From an uncultured Clostridia bacterium (GTDB lineage: Bacteria > Bacillota > Clostridia > Lachnospirales > Anaerotignaceae): a stretch of 64,000 bases of DNA. Positions 26,939 to 36,178 of this stretch are shown here, piece after piece. The stretch lies in contig CAJUKL010000004.1 in NCBI GenBank assembly GCA_910587195.1, forward strand, positions 1-64,000. Direction: 5' to 3'. The translations under genes and the position numbers were made by a program. The notes beneath the pieces were generated by a model, which made no database searches, was not told the DNA's origin, and was given only the letters and a program-made list of their open reading frames with translations. Positions within the stretch are counted from its first letter, which is position 1. Each line of letters opens with the position of its first letter.

Positions 26939-27565
26939 CTATTTTGTACCAAAAATTCTGTCGCCTGCATCTCCAAGACCTGGTACAATATAACCATGTT
27001 CATTTAACATATTATCATATGCAGCCGTATAAATATCTACATCTGGATGCATTGTTTGTACTTTTTGTACGCCCTGTGGTGCACTTAAGACACAAAGAAG
27101 ATTGATTTTTTTTGCGCCTTTTTCTTTTAAAAATCCGATTGCTGCCTCTGCAGTGCCTCCTGTTGCGAGCATAGGGTCTGTTAAAAATACAGTTCTTTCT
27201 TCTATGTCAGAAGGCAATTTACAGTAATATTCTACAGGCAATAAAGTTTTGGGGTCACGATAGAGTCCAATATGTCCAACTTTTGCAGTAGGCATTAAAG
27301 CTAAAAGTCCATCTGTCATACCAATTCCTGCTCTTAAAATAGGAACAATCGCTAATTTCGTATCAATCATTTTACAATTTGCTTTTGTAATAGGAGTTTC
27401 TATGATGGTATCCACTAAAGGTAAATCTCTTGTTGCTTCATAAGAAAGAAGCATTGCCACTTCTTCAATTAACTCTCTAAATTCTTTTGAGCCAGTATCA
27501 CGATTACGAAGCATTGCAATTTTATGCTGAATCAAGGGATGTTCTGATATAAATAGTTTGCCCAT
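26939..27565 (-). CDS. upp: Uracil phosphoribosyltransferase
   Basis: Salvages uracil to UMP using PRPP. The 208-residue protein has the usual motifs: HPLIQHKIAMLRNRDTGSKE at the N-terminus, VPILRAGIGM, the PRPP loop TDPMLATGGTAEAAI, and the C-terminal GYIVPGLGDAGDRIFGT that forms the uracil site. Length is normal. It lies 19 bases after rpiB with a GAAAGGA site. Confidence 0.96.
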   Translation of the reverse strand: MGKLFISEHPLIQHKIAMLRNRDTGSKEFRELIEEVAMLLSYEATRDLPLVDTIIETPITKANCKMIDTKLAIVPILRAGIGMTDGLLALMPTAKVGHIGLYRDPKTLLPVEYYCKLPSDIEERTVFLTDPMLATGGTAEAAIGFLKEKGAKKINLLCVLSAPQGVQKVQTMHPDVDIYTAAYDNMLNEHGYIVPGLGDAGDRIFGTK

Positions 27566-27584
27566 TCTTATCCTTCCTTTCCGT

Positions 27585-28013
27585 TTACTGCTCTATTTGT
27601 GCAATTCTTCTGCTATGTCGTTCTTCTTTTGAAAAAGGGGTTTCCAAAAATACTTTTACAATTTCCAATGCAAGACCAACACCCACTACTCTTGCACCCA
27701 ATGCTAAAATATTTGCATCATTATGTTCTCTGGTTGCCTTTGCAGAAAAACAATCTCCACATAATGCTGCACGAATCCCTTTTATTTTATTTGCTGTAAT
27801 GGAAACACCAATCCCTGTACCGCAGATTAAAATGCCTTTGTCACATTCCCCATCTGCAACAGCATGTGCTACCTTTTTCGCATATACAGGATAGTCACAA
27901 GATTCTTCTGAATTGGTTCCAAAATTTTTATATGCAATTTTTTCCTTTTCCAAATAAGCAATGACTTCCTGCATTAAAGCATATCCGCCATGGTCACAAC
28001 CTAATGCTATCAT
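27585..28013 (-). CDS. rpiB: Ribose-5-phosphate isomerase B
   Basis: Interconverts ribose-5-phosphate and ribulose-5-phosphate in the pentose phosphate pathway. The 142-residue protein starts MIALGCDHGGYALM and carries GTNSEESCDYP, the active-site loop ICGTGIGVSITANK, and SAKATREHNDANILALGAR, all diagnostic of RpiB. The ATG at 28013 has an AGAGGAA site; upstream in-frame codons run through AT-rich leader. It heads the rpiB-upp-tagO group. Confidence 0.95.
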   Translation of the reverse strand: MIALGCDHGGYALMQEVIAYLEKEKIAYKNFGTNSEESCDYPVYAKKVAHAVADGECDKGILICGTGIGVSITANKIKGIRAALCGDCFSAKATREHNDANILALGARVVGVGLALEIVKVFLETPFSKEERHSRRIAQIEQ

Positions 28014-28155
28014 AATTTGTTTCCTCTTTTCTAAACACTTTTGTATATTTTTCAGCTTACTGATAAACTTTTTTTGCAAATGATTTTCTGATGGAATTTG
28101 TCATTTATAAAAAGTTTTGTTCTACTTCATCACACAATTATCAAAATTCCTTGCT

Positions 28156-28177
28156 ACACTTTCTTTCAAGAAAGTGT
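28156..28177 (-). repeat. Repeat-family palindrome at the sua5 stop codon
   Basis: On the minus strand the sequence ACACTTTCTTGAAAGAAAGT with pairing end G-T is the first hairpin of the mosaic repeat family. The TGA of the sua5 gene lies inside it (CTTTCTTGA). Only this module is present here; the rest of the repeat is missing. Confidence 0.7.
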
Positions 28178-29215
28178 AATCATTTTATAGCCAGCCGCTT
28201 TTTGCAGTCGGTTCATTATGGCAAGACCTTCTCCTTTTTGTGGTACAGTTTCAGCATAAACCACTTCTACCCCTAAAAAATCAAATTTTCTAAGATGTTT
28301 AAACAGATTTGCGCCAATTTGCTCTAAATTTTGTCTATCTCCCAAAGAAAGCACAATTTCACAATTATAACTGTCTTTTGTTTGGTCAGTTGCTAAAATG
28401 CCAACTTTTTGTGTGGAATCGTTGACTAATTCCTGAATTTTTTGCTGCACTTTTTGTAAATCATTTCCCTGGACTAATATAACATCTGCTTTTGGAGAAT
28501 AATGTGTATATTTCATTCCAGGTGCCTTTGGAATCAAAGTTTGACTTGGTTTTGTCAAAACAGTTGGGTCAATCTCAATTTTCCCAATAACGGATTCTAT
28601 CATCTCTTTTGTGACTGCACCAGGGCGTAACAGCATTGGAATTTCACCAGAAACATCTATAATTGTAGACTCTAAACCTACTTCTGCATCTCCACCATCA
28701 ATAATCATGTCAATTTTACCATCTAAATCAAATATCACATGAGAAGCTTTTGTAGGGCTTGGCTTTCCAGAGGAATTTGCACTAGGCGCTGCAATCGGCA
28801 AATGCGCCGCTTGAATTAAAGCTTGTGCCACTGTATGAGAAGGAAAACGTACTGCTACAGTCGAAAATCCTCCTGTAATTTCTAATGGCACACAATCTGC
28901 TTTTTCAAAAACAATGGTCAAAGGACCAGGCCAAAAAGCATCTATTAATTTTTCTGCTTTTTTAGAAACACTTTTTACAATATCATACAATGCTTTTTTT
29001 TCTGCAATATGAAGGATCAAAGGGTTGTCCGAAGGACGGCCCTTTGCTTCATATATTTTTTTACAAGCAACTGCATCTAAACCATTTGCGCCTAAACCAT
29101 ACACCGTTTCTGTTGGAAAGGCAACCAAACCACCTTGTTTTAAAATTTCTGCTGCTTGTTGTATGATTTCTTTTTTCGGTGTTTGTCTTTCTACTGTTGC
29201 CAGTATTGTTTTCAT
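28166..29215 (-). CDS. sua5: L-threonylcarbamoyladenylate synthase, Sua5 type
   Basis: Makes threonylcarbamoyl-AMP for the t6A modification of tRNAs that read ANN codons. The 349-residue protein has the YrdC domain (GGLVAFPTETVYGLGANGLD, KGRPSDNPLILHI, PIAAPSANSSGKPSPT, IIDGGDAEVGLESTI) and the C-terminal Sua5 domain (APGMKYTHYSPKA), so it is the long form rather than stand-alone TsaC. The start follows the SEC-C gene stop by two bases, indicating coupling. Its C-terminus ends MITLS, encoded by the palindrome of the mosaic repeat, which also provides the stop codon. Confidence 0.93.
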   Translation of the reverse strand: MKTILATVERQTPKKEIIQQAAEILKQGGLVAFPTETVYGLGANGLDAVACKKIYEAKGRPSDNPLILHIAEKKALYDIVKSVSKKAEKLIDAFWPGPLTIVFEKADCVPLEITGGFSTVAVRFPSHTVAQALIQAAHLPIAAPSANSSGKPSPTKASHVIFDLDGKIDMIIDGGDAEVGLESTIIDVSGEIPMLLRPGAVTKEMIESVIGKIEIDPTVLTKPSQTLIPKAPGMKYTHYSPKADVILVQGNDLQKVQQKIQELVNDSTQKVGILATDQTKDSYNCEIVLSLGDRQNLEQIGANLFKHLRKFDFLGVEVVYAETVPQKGEGLAIMNRLQKAAGYKMITLS

Positions 29216-29217
29216 AA

Positions 29218-29718
29218 TTATAAATTCGCCCCACAGCATTTTTTATATTTTTTGCCGCTACCGCAAGGACAAGGGTCATTTCTACCAATTTTTTTATCTT
29301 TTACAATGGTACGGGATTTTTTCTGTTCCTTTGTAAAATTCTTTCTTTCTTCTTCAGTATAAATGTTGTCCCATTGTGGCAGCTTATAAAGATGTTCTGC
29401 TTTATATTCTACCATTTTTTTGTATAATTTTTCAAAATCAATTTCCAATTTCACAGGGCTGTTTTCTTCCAATTCGTTCATTTCATATGGTTTTGGCAAT
29501 ACTTCATTGATGCCATCTATAAATGCCACAATTTCTTCAGAAGTTACACCAAAACGTAAAGCTAATTCGGAAACAGCTCCTTGTAATACAGTTACTTTTT
29601 CACCTAAAATGTATTCATAAATTTTTTGTTCTTTTGGCAAAAAGTCGTCCCATACTTCTTCCATGCTTTTTCCATCTTTACTAAATGCTTTGTTCATCCA
29701 ATTTTCATATAATGTCAT
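29218..29718 (-). CDS. SEC-C metal-binding motif protein
   Basis: A 166-residue protein ending in the zinc-binding SEC-C motif, IGRNDPCPCGSGKKYKKCCG, the same module that ends SecA and binds SecB or ribosomes. The rest is a helical, acidic domain without a recognised family. It is directly upstream of sua5 and probably cotranscribed. A role in protein quality control or export is possible but not shown. A clear AAGGAGTGA site lies before the ATG. Confidence 0.85.
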   Translation of the reverse strand: MTLYENWMNKAFSKDGKSMEEVWDDFLPKEQKIYEYILGEKVTVLQGAVSELALRFGVTSEEIVAFIDGINEVLPKPYEMNELEENSPVKLEIDFEKLYKKMVEYKAEHLYKLPQWDNIYTEEERKNFTKEQKKSRTIVKDKKIGRNDPCPCGSGKKYKKCCGANL

Positions 29719-29891
29719 TGTTCGTCACTCCTTATATTCAATCCTTAAATTTTAAAATTAAAACATACTAATAGAAATAATAATATATAATCTCTTGCAA
29801 TGCAACAAAAAATTATAAATCAGATAGAATTTTCAGCTGTAATTATTGGAAAATGAACTTACAAAGAAAGTTTTTGCTTATTTTAAAAAAT

Positions 29892-29919
29892 AAAAATCTC
29901 CCATTTTGAGGAGATTTTT
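29892..29919 (-). terminator. Intrinsic terminator after the Usp-like gene
   Basis: An AAAAATCTCC/GGAGATTTTT stem with an eight-base loop stands just past the Usp-like stop. The A and T tracts make it usable in both directions. Confidence 0.85.
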
Positions 29920-29929
29920 AACTTTATCA

Positions 29930-30370
29930 TTATCCAATTTTTTGTTCCAATTCTGTTTCTACCAATGTTTGTTGCTCCACAATTAGCAATTCTATATCCT
30001 CTGGCAATGCATTTACGATTTTTTGAAATTGTGTTTCTTTTTCACCTTTAAAAGATTGTTTTTTTGCAAGTTTTGACACATCACCCATAATTAGTTTTGT
30101 AATTCCTTCTTGTTTTACAAACTGACCAATACATTTTGGCACATCTCTGTCACATAAAACATGAATAATACCACCACATCTATCTCCATATGCTAATAAT
30201 TTTGTTAATAATTTTAAAGTTTCTCCGTTTTGAAAAATACTATCTCCTTTTTGTACATGAAGGATATGCAAAGAACCTTTTGCTTGTTCTGCAACTTCTG
30301 CTCCATAGTCAATCAATCTTTGAGAACTATTTTGTGCTGTGATACATACTACAACTTTTTCCTCTTTCAT
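29930..30370 (-). CDS. Universal-stress-protein-like domain protein
   Basis: A 146-residue single-domain protein resembling the Usp domain of KdpD-type proteins: VVVCITAQNSSQRLIDYGAE at the N-terminus, GSLHILHVQKGD, and a C-terminal strand IELLIVEQ. The typical ATP-binding G-2x-G-9x-G motif is not evident, so nucleotide binding is uncertain. An AAGGAGG site precedes the ATG. It is a single gene downstream of pyrG, with terminators on both sides. Confidence 0.65.
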   Translation of the reverse strand: MKEEKVVVCITAQNSSQRLIDYGAEVAEQAKGSLHILHVQKGDSIFQNGETLKLLTKLLAYGDRCGGIIHVLCDRDVPKCIGQFVKQEGITKLIMGDVSKLAKKQSFKGEKETQFQKIVNALPEDIELLIVEQQTLVETELEQKIG

Positions 30371-30574
30371 AGCTAATCCGCTACCTCCTTCTTCGTCATT
30401 GTTTCATCACAGAGGGATACCTATATTAACGAATTGTTATTTTTATGTCATGTACAACAATCATTTTTCTTCTATTAATATAATACCATATTTTTATAAA
30501 AATGCAACAAATTTTCTATCAATTTTTCCCTTGTTTTTTTGCACATTTTTACTAAAATTATGGTTTTATTGTAT

Positions 30575-30610
30575 AAAAATAACAAGAAAGTATAATTTCT
30601 TGTTATTTTT
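30575..30610 (-). terminator. Intrinsic terminator after pyrG
   Basis: A long AAAAATAACAAGAAA/TTCTTGTTATTTTT stem with a short loop lies just beyond the pyrG stop on the minus strand. The 246-base gap to the Usp-like gene otherwise shows only AT-rich promoter-like sequence. Confidence 0.85.
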
Positions 30611-30616
30611 ACATAT

Positions 30617-32221
30617 TTATTTTTCGCTGTAATTAATACAAGATTGTACAAAATCATGGAACAAAGGTTGGCAGCGATTTGGACGTGACTTAAATTCCGG
30701 ATGGAACTGTACACCTACAAACCAATCGTTTTCAGGCACTTCTATAATTTCAACCAATCTGTCATCAGGAGAAAGTCCTACAATTTTTAGTCCTGCTTCT
30801 ACAAACTGTTTTCGATATTCATTGTTAAATTCATATCTATGTCTGTGGCGTTCATAAATTAATTCTGCATGATATGCTTTGTAAGTACAAGAATCTTTGT
30901 CTAATTTACAAGGATATGCACCTAAGCGCATGGTGCCGCCTAAATTATCTACATCTTTTTGTTCTGGCATTAAATCAATAACAGGATGAGAAGTTTCTTT
31001 GACTTCTGCAGTAAAAGCATCCTTCCAGCCTAAGACATTTCTTGCATATTCAATAACAGCACATTGCATACCTAAGCAAATTCCAAAAAATGGTATATTA
31101 TTTTCTCTTGCATATTGAATCGCTCTAATTTTACCCTCTAAGCCCCTGTCACCAAAGCCACCTGGCACTAAAACGCCATGACATTCTGCTAACACTTCTT
31201 TAACATTATTTTCTGTTAAATGTTCTGCATTAATCCAAGCAATTTCTACATCTGCTCCTGTTGCAATACCACCATGATGTAACGATTCCACAATAGAAAG
31301 ATAGGCATCATGTAGTTCTACATATTTTCCAACCAAAGCAACACGCACTTTTTTATCCATATTTTTTTCTTTTTCCAGCATTGCTAACCATTCTGCCATA
31401 TCTGGCTTTTTATCTTCAATGCCTAACTTTTTACAAACAACTTTTGCAATGCCTTCTTTTTCTAACATAATTGGTATTTCATAAAGACTTTCTGCATCTA
31501 GATTTTGAATAATACTATCTTCATCAACATTACAAAAAAGTGCTAATTTTTCTTTCATATCTTGACTGATTTCGTGCTCTGTACGGCATACAATCATGTC
31601 TGGCTGGATTCCAATAGAAAGCAATTCCTTGACAGAATGTTGTGTTGGTTTTGTTTTCATTTCTCCCCCTTTAGAAAGATAAGGGATTAAAGTAACATGT
31701 ATGTATAAACAATTTTCTTTTCCTACTTCCCGTGCAACTTGTCTGATTGCCTCTAAAAATGGTGTGCTTTCAATATCTCCCACGGTGCCGCCGATTTCTA
31801 TAATTACAATGTCAGATTGTGATGCTTTTGCCACACGATATACTCTGCTTTTAATTTCATTTGTAATGTGAGGAATGACTTGTACGGTTGCGCCAAGATA
31901 TTCTCCTTTTCTTTCTTTATTTAATACAGCCCAATACACTTTTCCTGTGGTAACACTGCTGTTAATACTTAAATTTTCATCAATGAATCTCTCATAGTGT
32001 CCTAAATCTAAATCTGTTTCCGCACCATCTTCTGTTACAAAAACCTCTCCATGCTGATAAGGACTCATGGTGCCGGGGTCTAAATTGATATAGGGGTCAA
32101 ATTTTTGTATGGTTACTTTGTATCCTCTTGCTTTTAACAGTCGTCCCAAAGAAGCAGCCGTAATCCCCTTTCCTAAACCAGAAACAACGCCTCCTGTTAC
32201 AAAAATATACTTTGTGCTCAT
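30617..32221 (-). CDS. pyrG: CTP synthase
   Basis: Makes CTP from UTP with ATP and glutamine. The 534-residue protein has the N-terminal synthase domain (KYIFVTGGVVSGLGKG, FDPYINLDPGTMSPYQHGEV, IEIGGTVGDIES) and a C-terminal class I glutamine amidotransferase domain (VPGGFGDRG, FGICLGMQ with the catalytic Cys, and the HPEF histidine motif). Length is the same as the B. subtilis enzyme. The start is placed at the ATG of MSTKYIF; GTG/ATG codons 12-24 bases further upstream are possible, since the strong AAGGAG site lies about 45 bases before this ATG. Confidence 0.96.
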   Translation of the reverse strand: MSTKYIFVTGGVVSGLGKGITAASLGRLLKARGYKVTIQKFDPYINLDPGTMSPYQHGEVFVTEDGAETDLDLGHYERFIDENLSINSSVTTGKVYWAVLNKERKGEYLGATVQVIPHITNEIKSRVYRVAKASQSDIVIIEIGGTVGDIESTPFLEAIRQVAREVGKENCLYIHVTLIPYLSKGGEMKTKPTQHSVKELLSIGIQPDMIVCRTEHEISQDMKEKLALFCNVDEDSIIQNLDAESLYEIPIMLEKEGIAKVVCKKLGIEDKKPDMAEWLAMLEKEKNMDKKVRVALVGKYVELHDAYLSIVESLHHGGIATGADVEIAWINAEHLTENNVKEVLAECHGVLVPGGFGDRGLEGKIRAIQYARENNIPFFGICLGMQCAVIEYARNVLGWKDAFTAEVKETSHPVIDLMPEQKDVDNLGGTMRLGAYPCKLDKDSCTYKAYHAELIYERHRHRYEFNNEYRKQFVEAGLKIVGLSPDDRLVEIIEVPENDWFVGVQFHPEFKSRPNRCQPLFHDFVQSCINYSEK

Positions 32222-32580
32222 TTTTTTCACCATTACCGAAAACAAAATTGTTTTACAATAATTTTCTCCTTTCTTAAATTTTGGTTCTGTGACATAAAAA
32301 TAGAAAAAGAATTTTTGCTATAAAAATATAAAAAGGAATCCTTATATTTCCAAAATAAAAATAATGTCTATTTTTTTTAAAAAAACAAACATTATTCTTA
32401 TAATACCATATCCCCAGTGGAAAAGAAATAAAAATTGATTGGAATTTTATGACAAAACAATTTTGTCAAAATAGAAATCTATTGTTAAAACTGCACTATT
32501 TTTATGCAAAAACTATTGACAATCTCACAAGCAAAAGGTACTATAAAAGTAATTCGTATGTAGAATAGGGGGAATTTTTT
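32222..32580 (+). promoter_or_regulatory. Divergent promoter region, pyrG / C_GCAxxG_C_C gene
   Basis: This gene-free gap serves two divergent genes. For the plus-strand gene, TTGACA at 32516-32521 and TACTAT at 32539-32544 are spaced by 17 bases. A TGACAAAA/TTTTGTCA inverted repeat at about 32446-32465 looks like an operator. The pyrG side has a GGGG tract near 32413-32416 on the plus strand as CCCC; no known leader class was recognised. Confidence 0.5.
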
Positions 32581-33057
32581 ATGGAACAAAAAATACAAGA
32601 ACGTATTGCTACAGCAGAAAATGCCGCTGGGGAATATTTTAAACAGGGCTTAAACTGTGCAGAATGTGTTTTTCAAAGCTGTTTGGATATGCAAAATTTG
32701 AATCTCCCAAAAGAAGTGATTGCTTTAGCTTCTGGTTTTGGTGGCGGTATGGGACAGACAAGAAATACCTGTGGTGCGATTACAGGCGCAATTTTAGCTT
32801 TGAGTGCTTTAAAAGGCAGAAACCCTTTTGAAAAAGAAACACCAAAAGAAAGAATCCAACAACTGCAAGAAGTTTATATTCCTTTTAAAGAAATGGTGCA
32901 AGAAATTGAACAGCAATATGGTACCTTAATTTGTAGAGAACTTTCTGCACCACATGGAGATTTTGCTGGAAAAGCAAGAAAACAAAACTGTAAACAAATG
33001 ATTTCGTATTGTGCAGGTCTTGTGGTAAAATATGCAGAGCAAAACGACTCTTATTAA
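32581..33057 (+). CDS. C_GCAxxG_C_C family protein, putative redox/metal protein
   Basis: A 158-residue cytosolic protein of the family named after the cysteine pattern C-GCAxxG-C-C. Visible are NCAECVFQSC, GFGGGMGQTRNTCGAITGAI, LICRELS and NCKQMISYCAGLV. The conserved cysteines suggest a metal or Fe-S site and a redox role. The function is unknown. It has its own promoter and a GGGGGA site, and is followed by the FMN riboswitch of ribU. Confidence 0.85.
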   Translation: MEQKIQERIATAENAAGEYFKQGLNCAECVFQSCLDMQNLNLPKEVIALASGFGGGMGQTRNTCGAITGAILALSALKGRNPFEKETPKERIQQLQEVYIPFKEMVQEIEQQYGTLICRELSAPHGDFAGKARKQNCKQMISYCAGLVVKYAEQNDSY

Positions 33058-33136
33058 AAAGATTTTTGGATAGAAATATGATTTTATATTGACTTTTTAT
33101 TCACAATGTTTTAAAATAATGATAAATAATAATAAA

Positions 33137-33248
33137 TTCTTCAGGGCAGGGCGAAATTCCCGATCGGTGGTATAAAGTCCACGAGCAAATTTTTTTGCTG
33201 ACATGGTGTAATTCCATGACCGACAGTATAGTCTGGATGAGAGAAGAA
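33137..33248 (+). ncRNA. FMN riboswitch (RFN element)
   Basis: The conserved core is present in order: CAGGGCAGGGCGAAATTCCC, GATCGGTGGTATAAAGTCC, ACGAGC with a T-rich hairpin, GCTGACATGGTGTAATTCC, ATGACCGACAGTATAGTC and GGATGAGAGAAGA. It lies just before a terminator hairpin and ribU, so FMN binding is expected to turn the riboflavin transporter off. Confidence 0.97.
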
Positions 33249-33289
33249 TCAAAGACAGTCTTTTTTTGCTGTCCTTTCTTTTGCTTGCT

Positions 33290-33320
33290 AACAGTCTGAA
33301 GATTTTTAGACTGTTTTTTT
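33290..33320 (+). terminator. Riboswitch-controlled terminator
   Basis: The hairpin ACAGTCT/AGACTGT with eight T follows the FMN aptamer. An upstream GACAGTC at about 33254-33260 could form an alternative structure. Confidence 0.85.
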
Positions 33321-33378
33321 ATTCACAAAATAAAAAGACAGTTGTTTCAAGACATTACAACAAATGGAGGAAAAAATA

Positions 33379-33978
33379 ATGGAAAACACAATTTTAACAC
33401 AAAAAACACCAAAAACTAAAATGACAACAAGACAAATGGTAGGTATGGCAATGCTTGCTGCAATTTCGATTGCATTTGTATCAGTAATCCATTTTCCTTT
33501 GTTTCCGGCAGCAGCCTTTTTAGAATATGACCCTGCCGATATTCCTATTTTAATTGGTACCTTTGCCTATGGCCCTATTGCAGGCTTTTTATTAACAGTT
33601 GTTGTTTCTTTGATACAAGGTACTACTGTTAGTGCGGCAAGTGGTCCGATTGATATTGTAATGCATATTGTTGCAACAGGAAGTTGTACTTTAATTTCTG
33701 GCACCATTTATCAAAAAATGAAAACAAAAAAAGGGGCTGCAATCGCTTTAGTTGTAGGCGTAATCACAATGACTTTGGCAATGGTATTAATGAACTTGAT
33801 ATTGACTCCTTTATTTATGGGTGCACCAATAGAAGCGGTTATAGCAATGCTCGTACCAATTATTATTCCTTTTAATTTATTAAAATACTCAATTAACTGC
33901 TTGATTACCTTTTTGTTATATAAATCAATTTCTCATATTTTAAAAGGTGTTTCTGAAAGAGCAACCATAAAAAATTAA
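33379..33978 (+). CDS. ribU: Riboflavin ECF transporter S component RibU
   Basis: Substrate-binding membrane subunit that brings riboflavin into the cell together with a shared ECF energising module. The 199-residue protein has about six hydrophobic segments and the RibU region FPAAAFLEYDPADIPILIGTF, shown here as FLEYDPADIPILIG, followed by GPIAGFLLTVVVS. The FMN riboswitch immediately upstream gives strong support for the substrate. The ATG at 33379 follows a GGAGG site. The ECF A and T subunits are not in this window. Confidence 0.95.
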   Translation: MENTILTQKTPKTKMTTRQMVGMAMLAAISIAFVSVIHFPLFPAAAFLEYDPADIPILIGTFAYGPIAGFLLTVVVSLIQGTTVSAASGPIDIVMHIVATGSCTLISGTIYQKMKTKKGAAIALVVGVITMTLAMVLMNLILTPLFMGAPIEAVIAMLVPIIIPFNLLKYSINCLITFLLYKSISHILKGVSERATIKN

Positions 33979-34029
33979 AATTCTGCTTGTAGTTGCAAAA
34001 ATAGTAAAACTTTATAAGCTTTTTTCCGC

Positions 34030-34066
34030 AAACAGAGATGATAGAGATTCTATCATCTCTGTTTTA
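34030..34066 (+). terminator. Intrinsic terminator after ribU
   Basis: A perfect AACAGAGATGATAG/CTATCATCTCTGTT stem with a five-base loop and a short T run stands after ribU. The rest of the gap to ddl is AT-rich, with a possible 29-codon reading frame at 34152-34241 that I do not accept as a gene. Confidence 0.85.
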
Positions 34067-34274
34067 TTACAAAAATATGGTAATAAAATTAGTTTTTTAT
34101 TGTCATTGTATTTATTTATGCATATAATATATAATATTGAGAAAACATCTCATGCCACAACGCCAGTTGCAGCGTTCGCATATCTTGGAATATGTAAAAA
34201 ATAGTAAAGGAGAAGTTATTGCAAAACAGGCAACATTATAAATATAGTTTATAAGTTTTCAATAACAATACGAT

Positions 34275-35330
34275 ATGAATAAAAAAACAGTTGTTGTAAT
34301 ATTTGGCGGACAATCTCCGGAACATGAAGTTTCTTTAAATTCTGCTTTTACCATTATTTCAAATATGGACGAGGAAAAATATTATATTATACCCATTGGT
34401 ATCACCAAGCAAGGACAATGGCTCATTTATGATGGCCCTGTAGAACATATTAAAACAGGAGAATGGGAAAAATTCGGTACTCCTGCCATTATTAGTCCAG
34501 ATGCCGCACAAAAAAGTGTATTAAAAATTGTTGGTGGAAAGGTTAAGGAAATTCCAATAGATGTTGTTTTTCCTGTATTGCATGGCAAAAATGGAGAAGA
34601 TGGTACGATGCAAGGGCTTTTTGAAATTGCACAAATTCCTTATGTGGGAGATGGGGTATTAGCCTCTTGTGTTTCCATGGACAAAGTTTTTACAAAAACG
34701 ATTGCAAAAAATGCTGGTATTGAACAGGCAAATTATTTGTGGTTTGATACTACAAAACTAGAACAATGTGATACTGTTTTAGAGCAAATTGAAAAAGAAT
34801 TAGGCTATCCTTGCTTTATCAAACCAGCTAATACAGGTTCTTCTGTGGGAATTTCAAAGGCACATAATAGGATAGAATTGGAAAAGGCATTACATTATGC
34901 GGCAAAATTTGATAAAAAAGTGATTGCAGAAGAATTTATAGATGGTCGAGAGATAGAGTGTGCGGTTTTAGGAAATGAAAAACCGATTGCCAGCGGTGTT
35001 GGAGAAATTTTTTCTGCTTCTGAATTTTATGATTATGATGCAAAATATAACAATGCATCATCTAAAACAGTAGTACCTGCAGACTTGCCACAAGAAATGA
35101 CAAATAAAGTAAGAGAAATTGCTATAAAAGTATTTCAGGCGGTAGAAGGTTCTGGTCTTGCAAGAGTGGACTTTTTAATTCAAAAAAATACAAATCGTAT
35201 TATTTTTAATGAATTAAATACCATGCCTGGCTTTACTTCTATCAGTATGTATCCCATGCTTTGGGAAGCAGAAGGAAAATCAAAAACAACACTTATTGAT
35301 GAATTGATTTCACTTGCTTTTAGCAAATAA
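34275..35330 (+). CDS. ddl: D-alanine--D-alanine ligase
   Basis: Joins two D-alanines for the peptidoglycan stem peptide. The 351-residue ATP-grasp enzyme has VVIFGGQSPEHEVSLNSA at the start, VFPVLHGKNGEDGTMQGL, CFIKPANTGSSVGISK, and the C-terminal metal-binding motif IIFNELNTMPGFT. Length is normal. No strong ribosome site is visible before the ATG. It is followed by murI after 21 bases, so the two wall-precursor genes are likely cotranscribed. Confidence 0.95.
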   Translation: MNKKTVVVIFGGQSPEHEVSLNSAFTIISNMDEEKYYIIPIGITKQGQWLIYDGPVEHIKTGEWEKFGTPAIISPDAAQKSVLKIVGGKVKEIPIDVVFPVLHGKNGEDGTMQGLFEIAQIPYVGDGVLASCVSMDKVFTKTIAKNAGIEQANYLWFDTTKLEQCDTVLEQIEKELGYPCFIKPANTGSSVGISKAHNRIELEKALHYAAKFDKKVIAEEFIDGREIECAVLGNEKPIASGVGEIFSASEFYDYDAKYNNASSKTVVPADLPQEMTNKVREIAIKVFQAVEGSGLARVDFLIQKNTNRIIFNELNTMPGFTSISMYPMLWEAEGKSKTTLIDELISLAFSK

Positions 35331-35351
35331 GGAAATCAGGAGGATAAAAGA

Positions 35352-36155
35352 ATGGACAAAAGACCAATTGGCATATTTGATTCTGGTGTAGGTGGTCTGA
35401 CAGTAGTAAAACAAATTATGAAAGCATTACCTAATGAAAATATTATTTATTTTGGAGATACTGCCAGACTGCCCTATGGTACGAAATCAAAAAAAACAGT
35501 AACAAAATTTTCCAAACAAATCGTACGATTTTTATTAACAAAAAATGTAAAAGCAGTTATTATTGCTTGTAATACAGCTAGCTCCAATAGTTTAGAAGAA
35601 TTAAGGCAAACATTTGAACTTCCTATTTTTGGTGTTATTGTTCCCGGAGTAGAAGAAGCAATCCGTTCTACTAAAAATAAAAAAGTGGGAATTATCGGAA
35701 CTGCAAGCACCATTAGAAGCAAGGCTTATGAAACTTTGCTTGCACAAGCAGATAGCACTATAGAAGTTTATGCAAAGCCTTGTCCGTTGTTTGTTTCTTT
35801 GGTGGAAGAAGGTTGGACAGAAAACACTGTTGCAAAATTAACAGCAGAAAATTATTTGACAGAATTAGTAGAAAAGGGAATTGACTCCCTTGTATTAGGC
35901 TGTACACACTATCCTTTATTAAAACGTTGTATTGGCGAAACGGTAGGGAGCAGTATTAAATTAGTTGACCCAGCAAAAGCAACAGCAAGAATGGTAAAAG
36001 CATTTTTAGCAGAACATAGATTATTGCAACAAGGAGAAAATATTGCAGAAAGATATTTTTATATTAGTGATGATACAGATACTTTTTGTAATATGTGTAA
36101 AAAAGCCTTGAAAAAAGAATACATACCTCAAGTAATAGATATTGAAGCTTACTAA
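35352..36155 (+). CDS. murI: Glutamate racemase
   Basis: Supplies D-glutamate for peptidoglycan. The 267-residue protein starts RPIGIFDSGVGGLTVVKQI and has GDTARLPYG, the first catalytic cysteine in ACNTASS and the second in LVLGCTHYPLL. Both acid/base cysteines are present, so it should be active. AGGAGG precedes the ATG. A copy of a hairpin terminator follows about 20 bases after the stop. Confidence 0.96.
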   Translation: MDKRPIGIFDSGVGGLTVVKQIMKALPNENIIYFGDTARLPYGTKSKKTVTKFSKQIVRFLLTKNVKAVIIACNTASSNSLEELRQTFELPIFGVIVPGVEEAIRSTKNKKVGIIGTASTIRSKAYETLLAQADSTIEVYAKPCPLFVSLVEEGWTENTVAKLTAENYLTELVEKGIDSLVLGCTHYPLLKRCIGETVGSSIKLVDPAKATARMVKAFLAEHRLLQQGENIAERYFYISDDTDTFCNMCKKALKKEYIPQVIDIEAY

Positions 36156-36178
36156 AATTTTTTGCTTATATTAAGTTA

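Noticed and set aside
34152..34241. 29-codon frame upstream of ddl (MPQRQLQRSHILEYVK...)
   Set aside because: Looks slightly protein-like but has no good ribosome site or recognised family; perhaps a relic.
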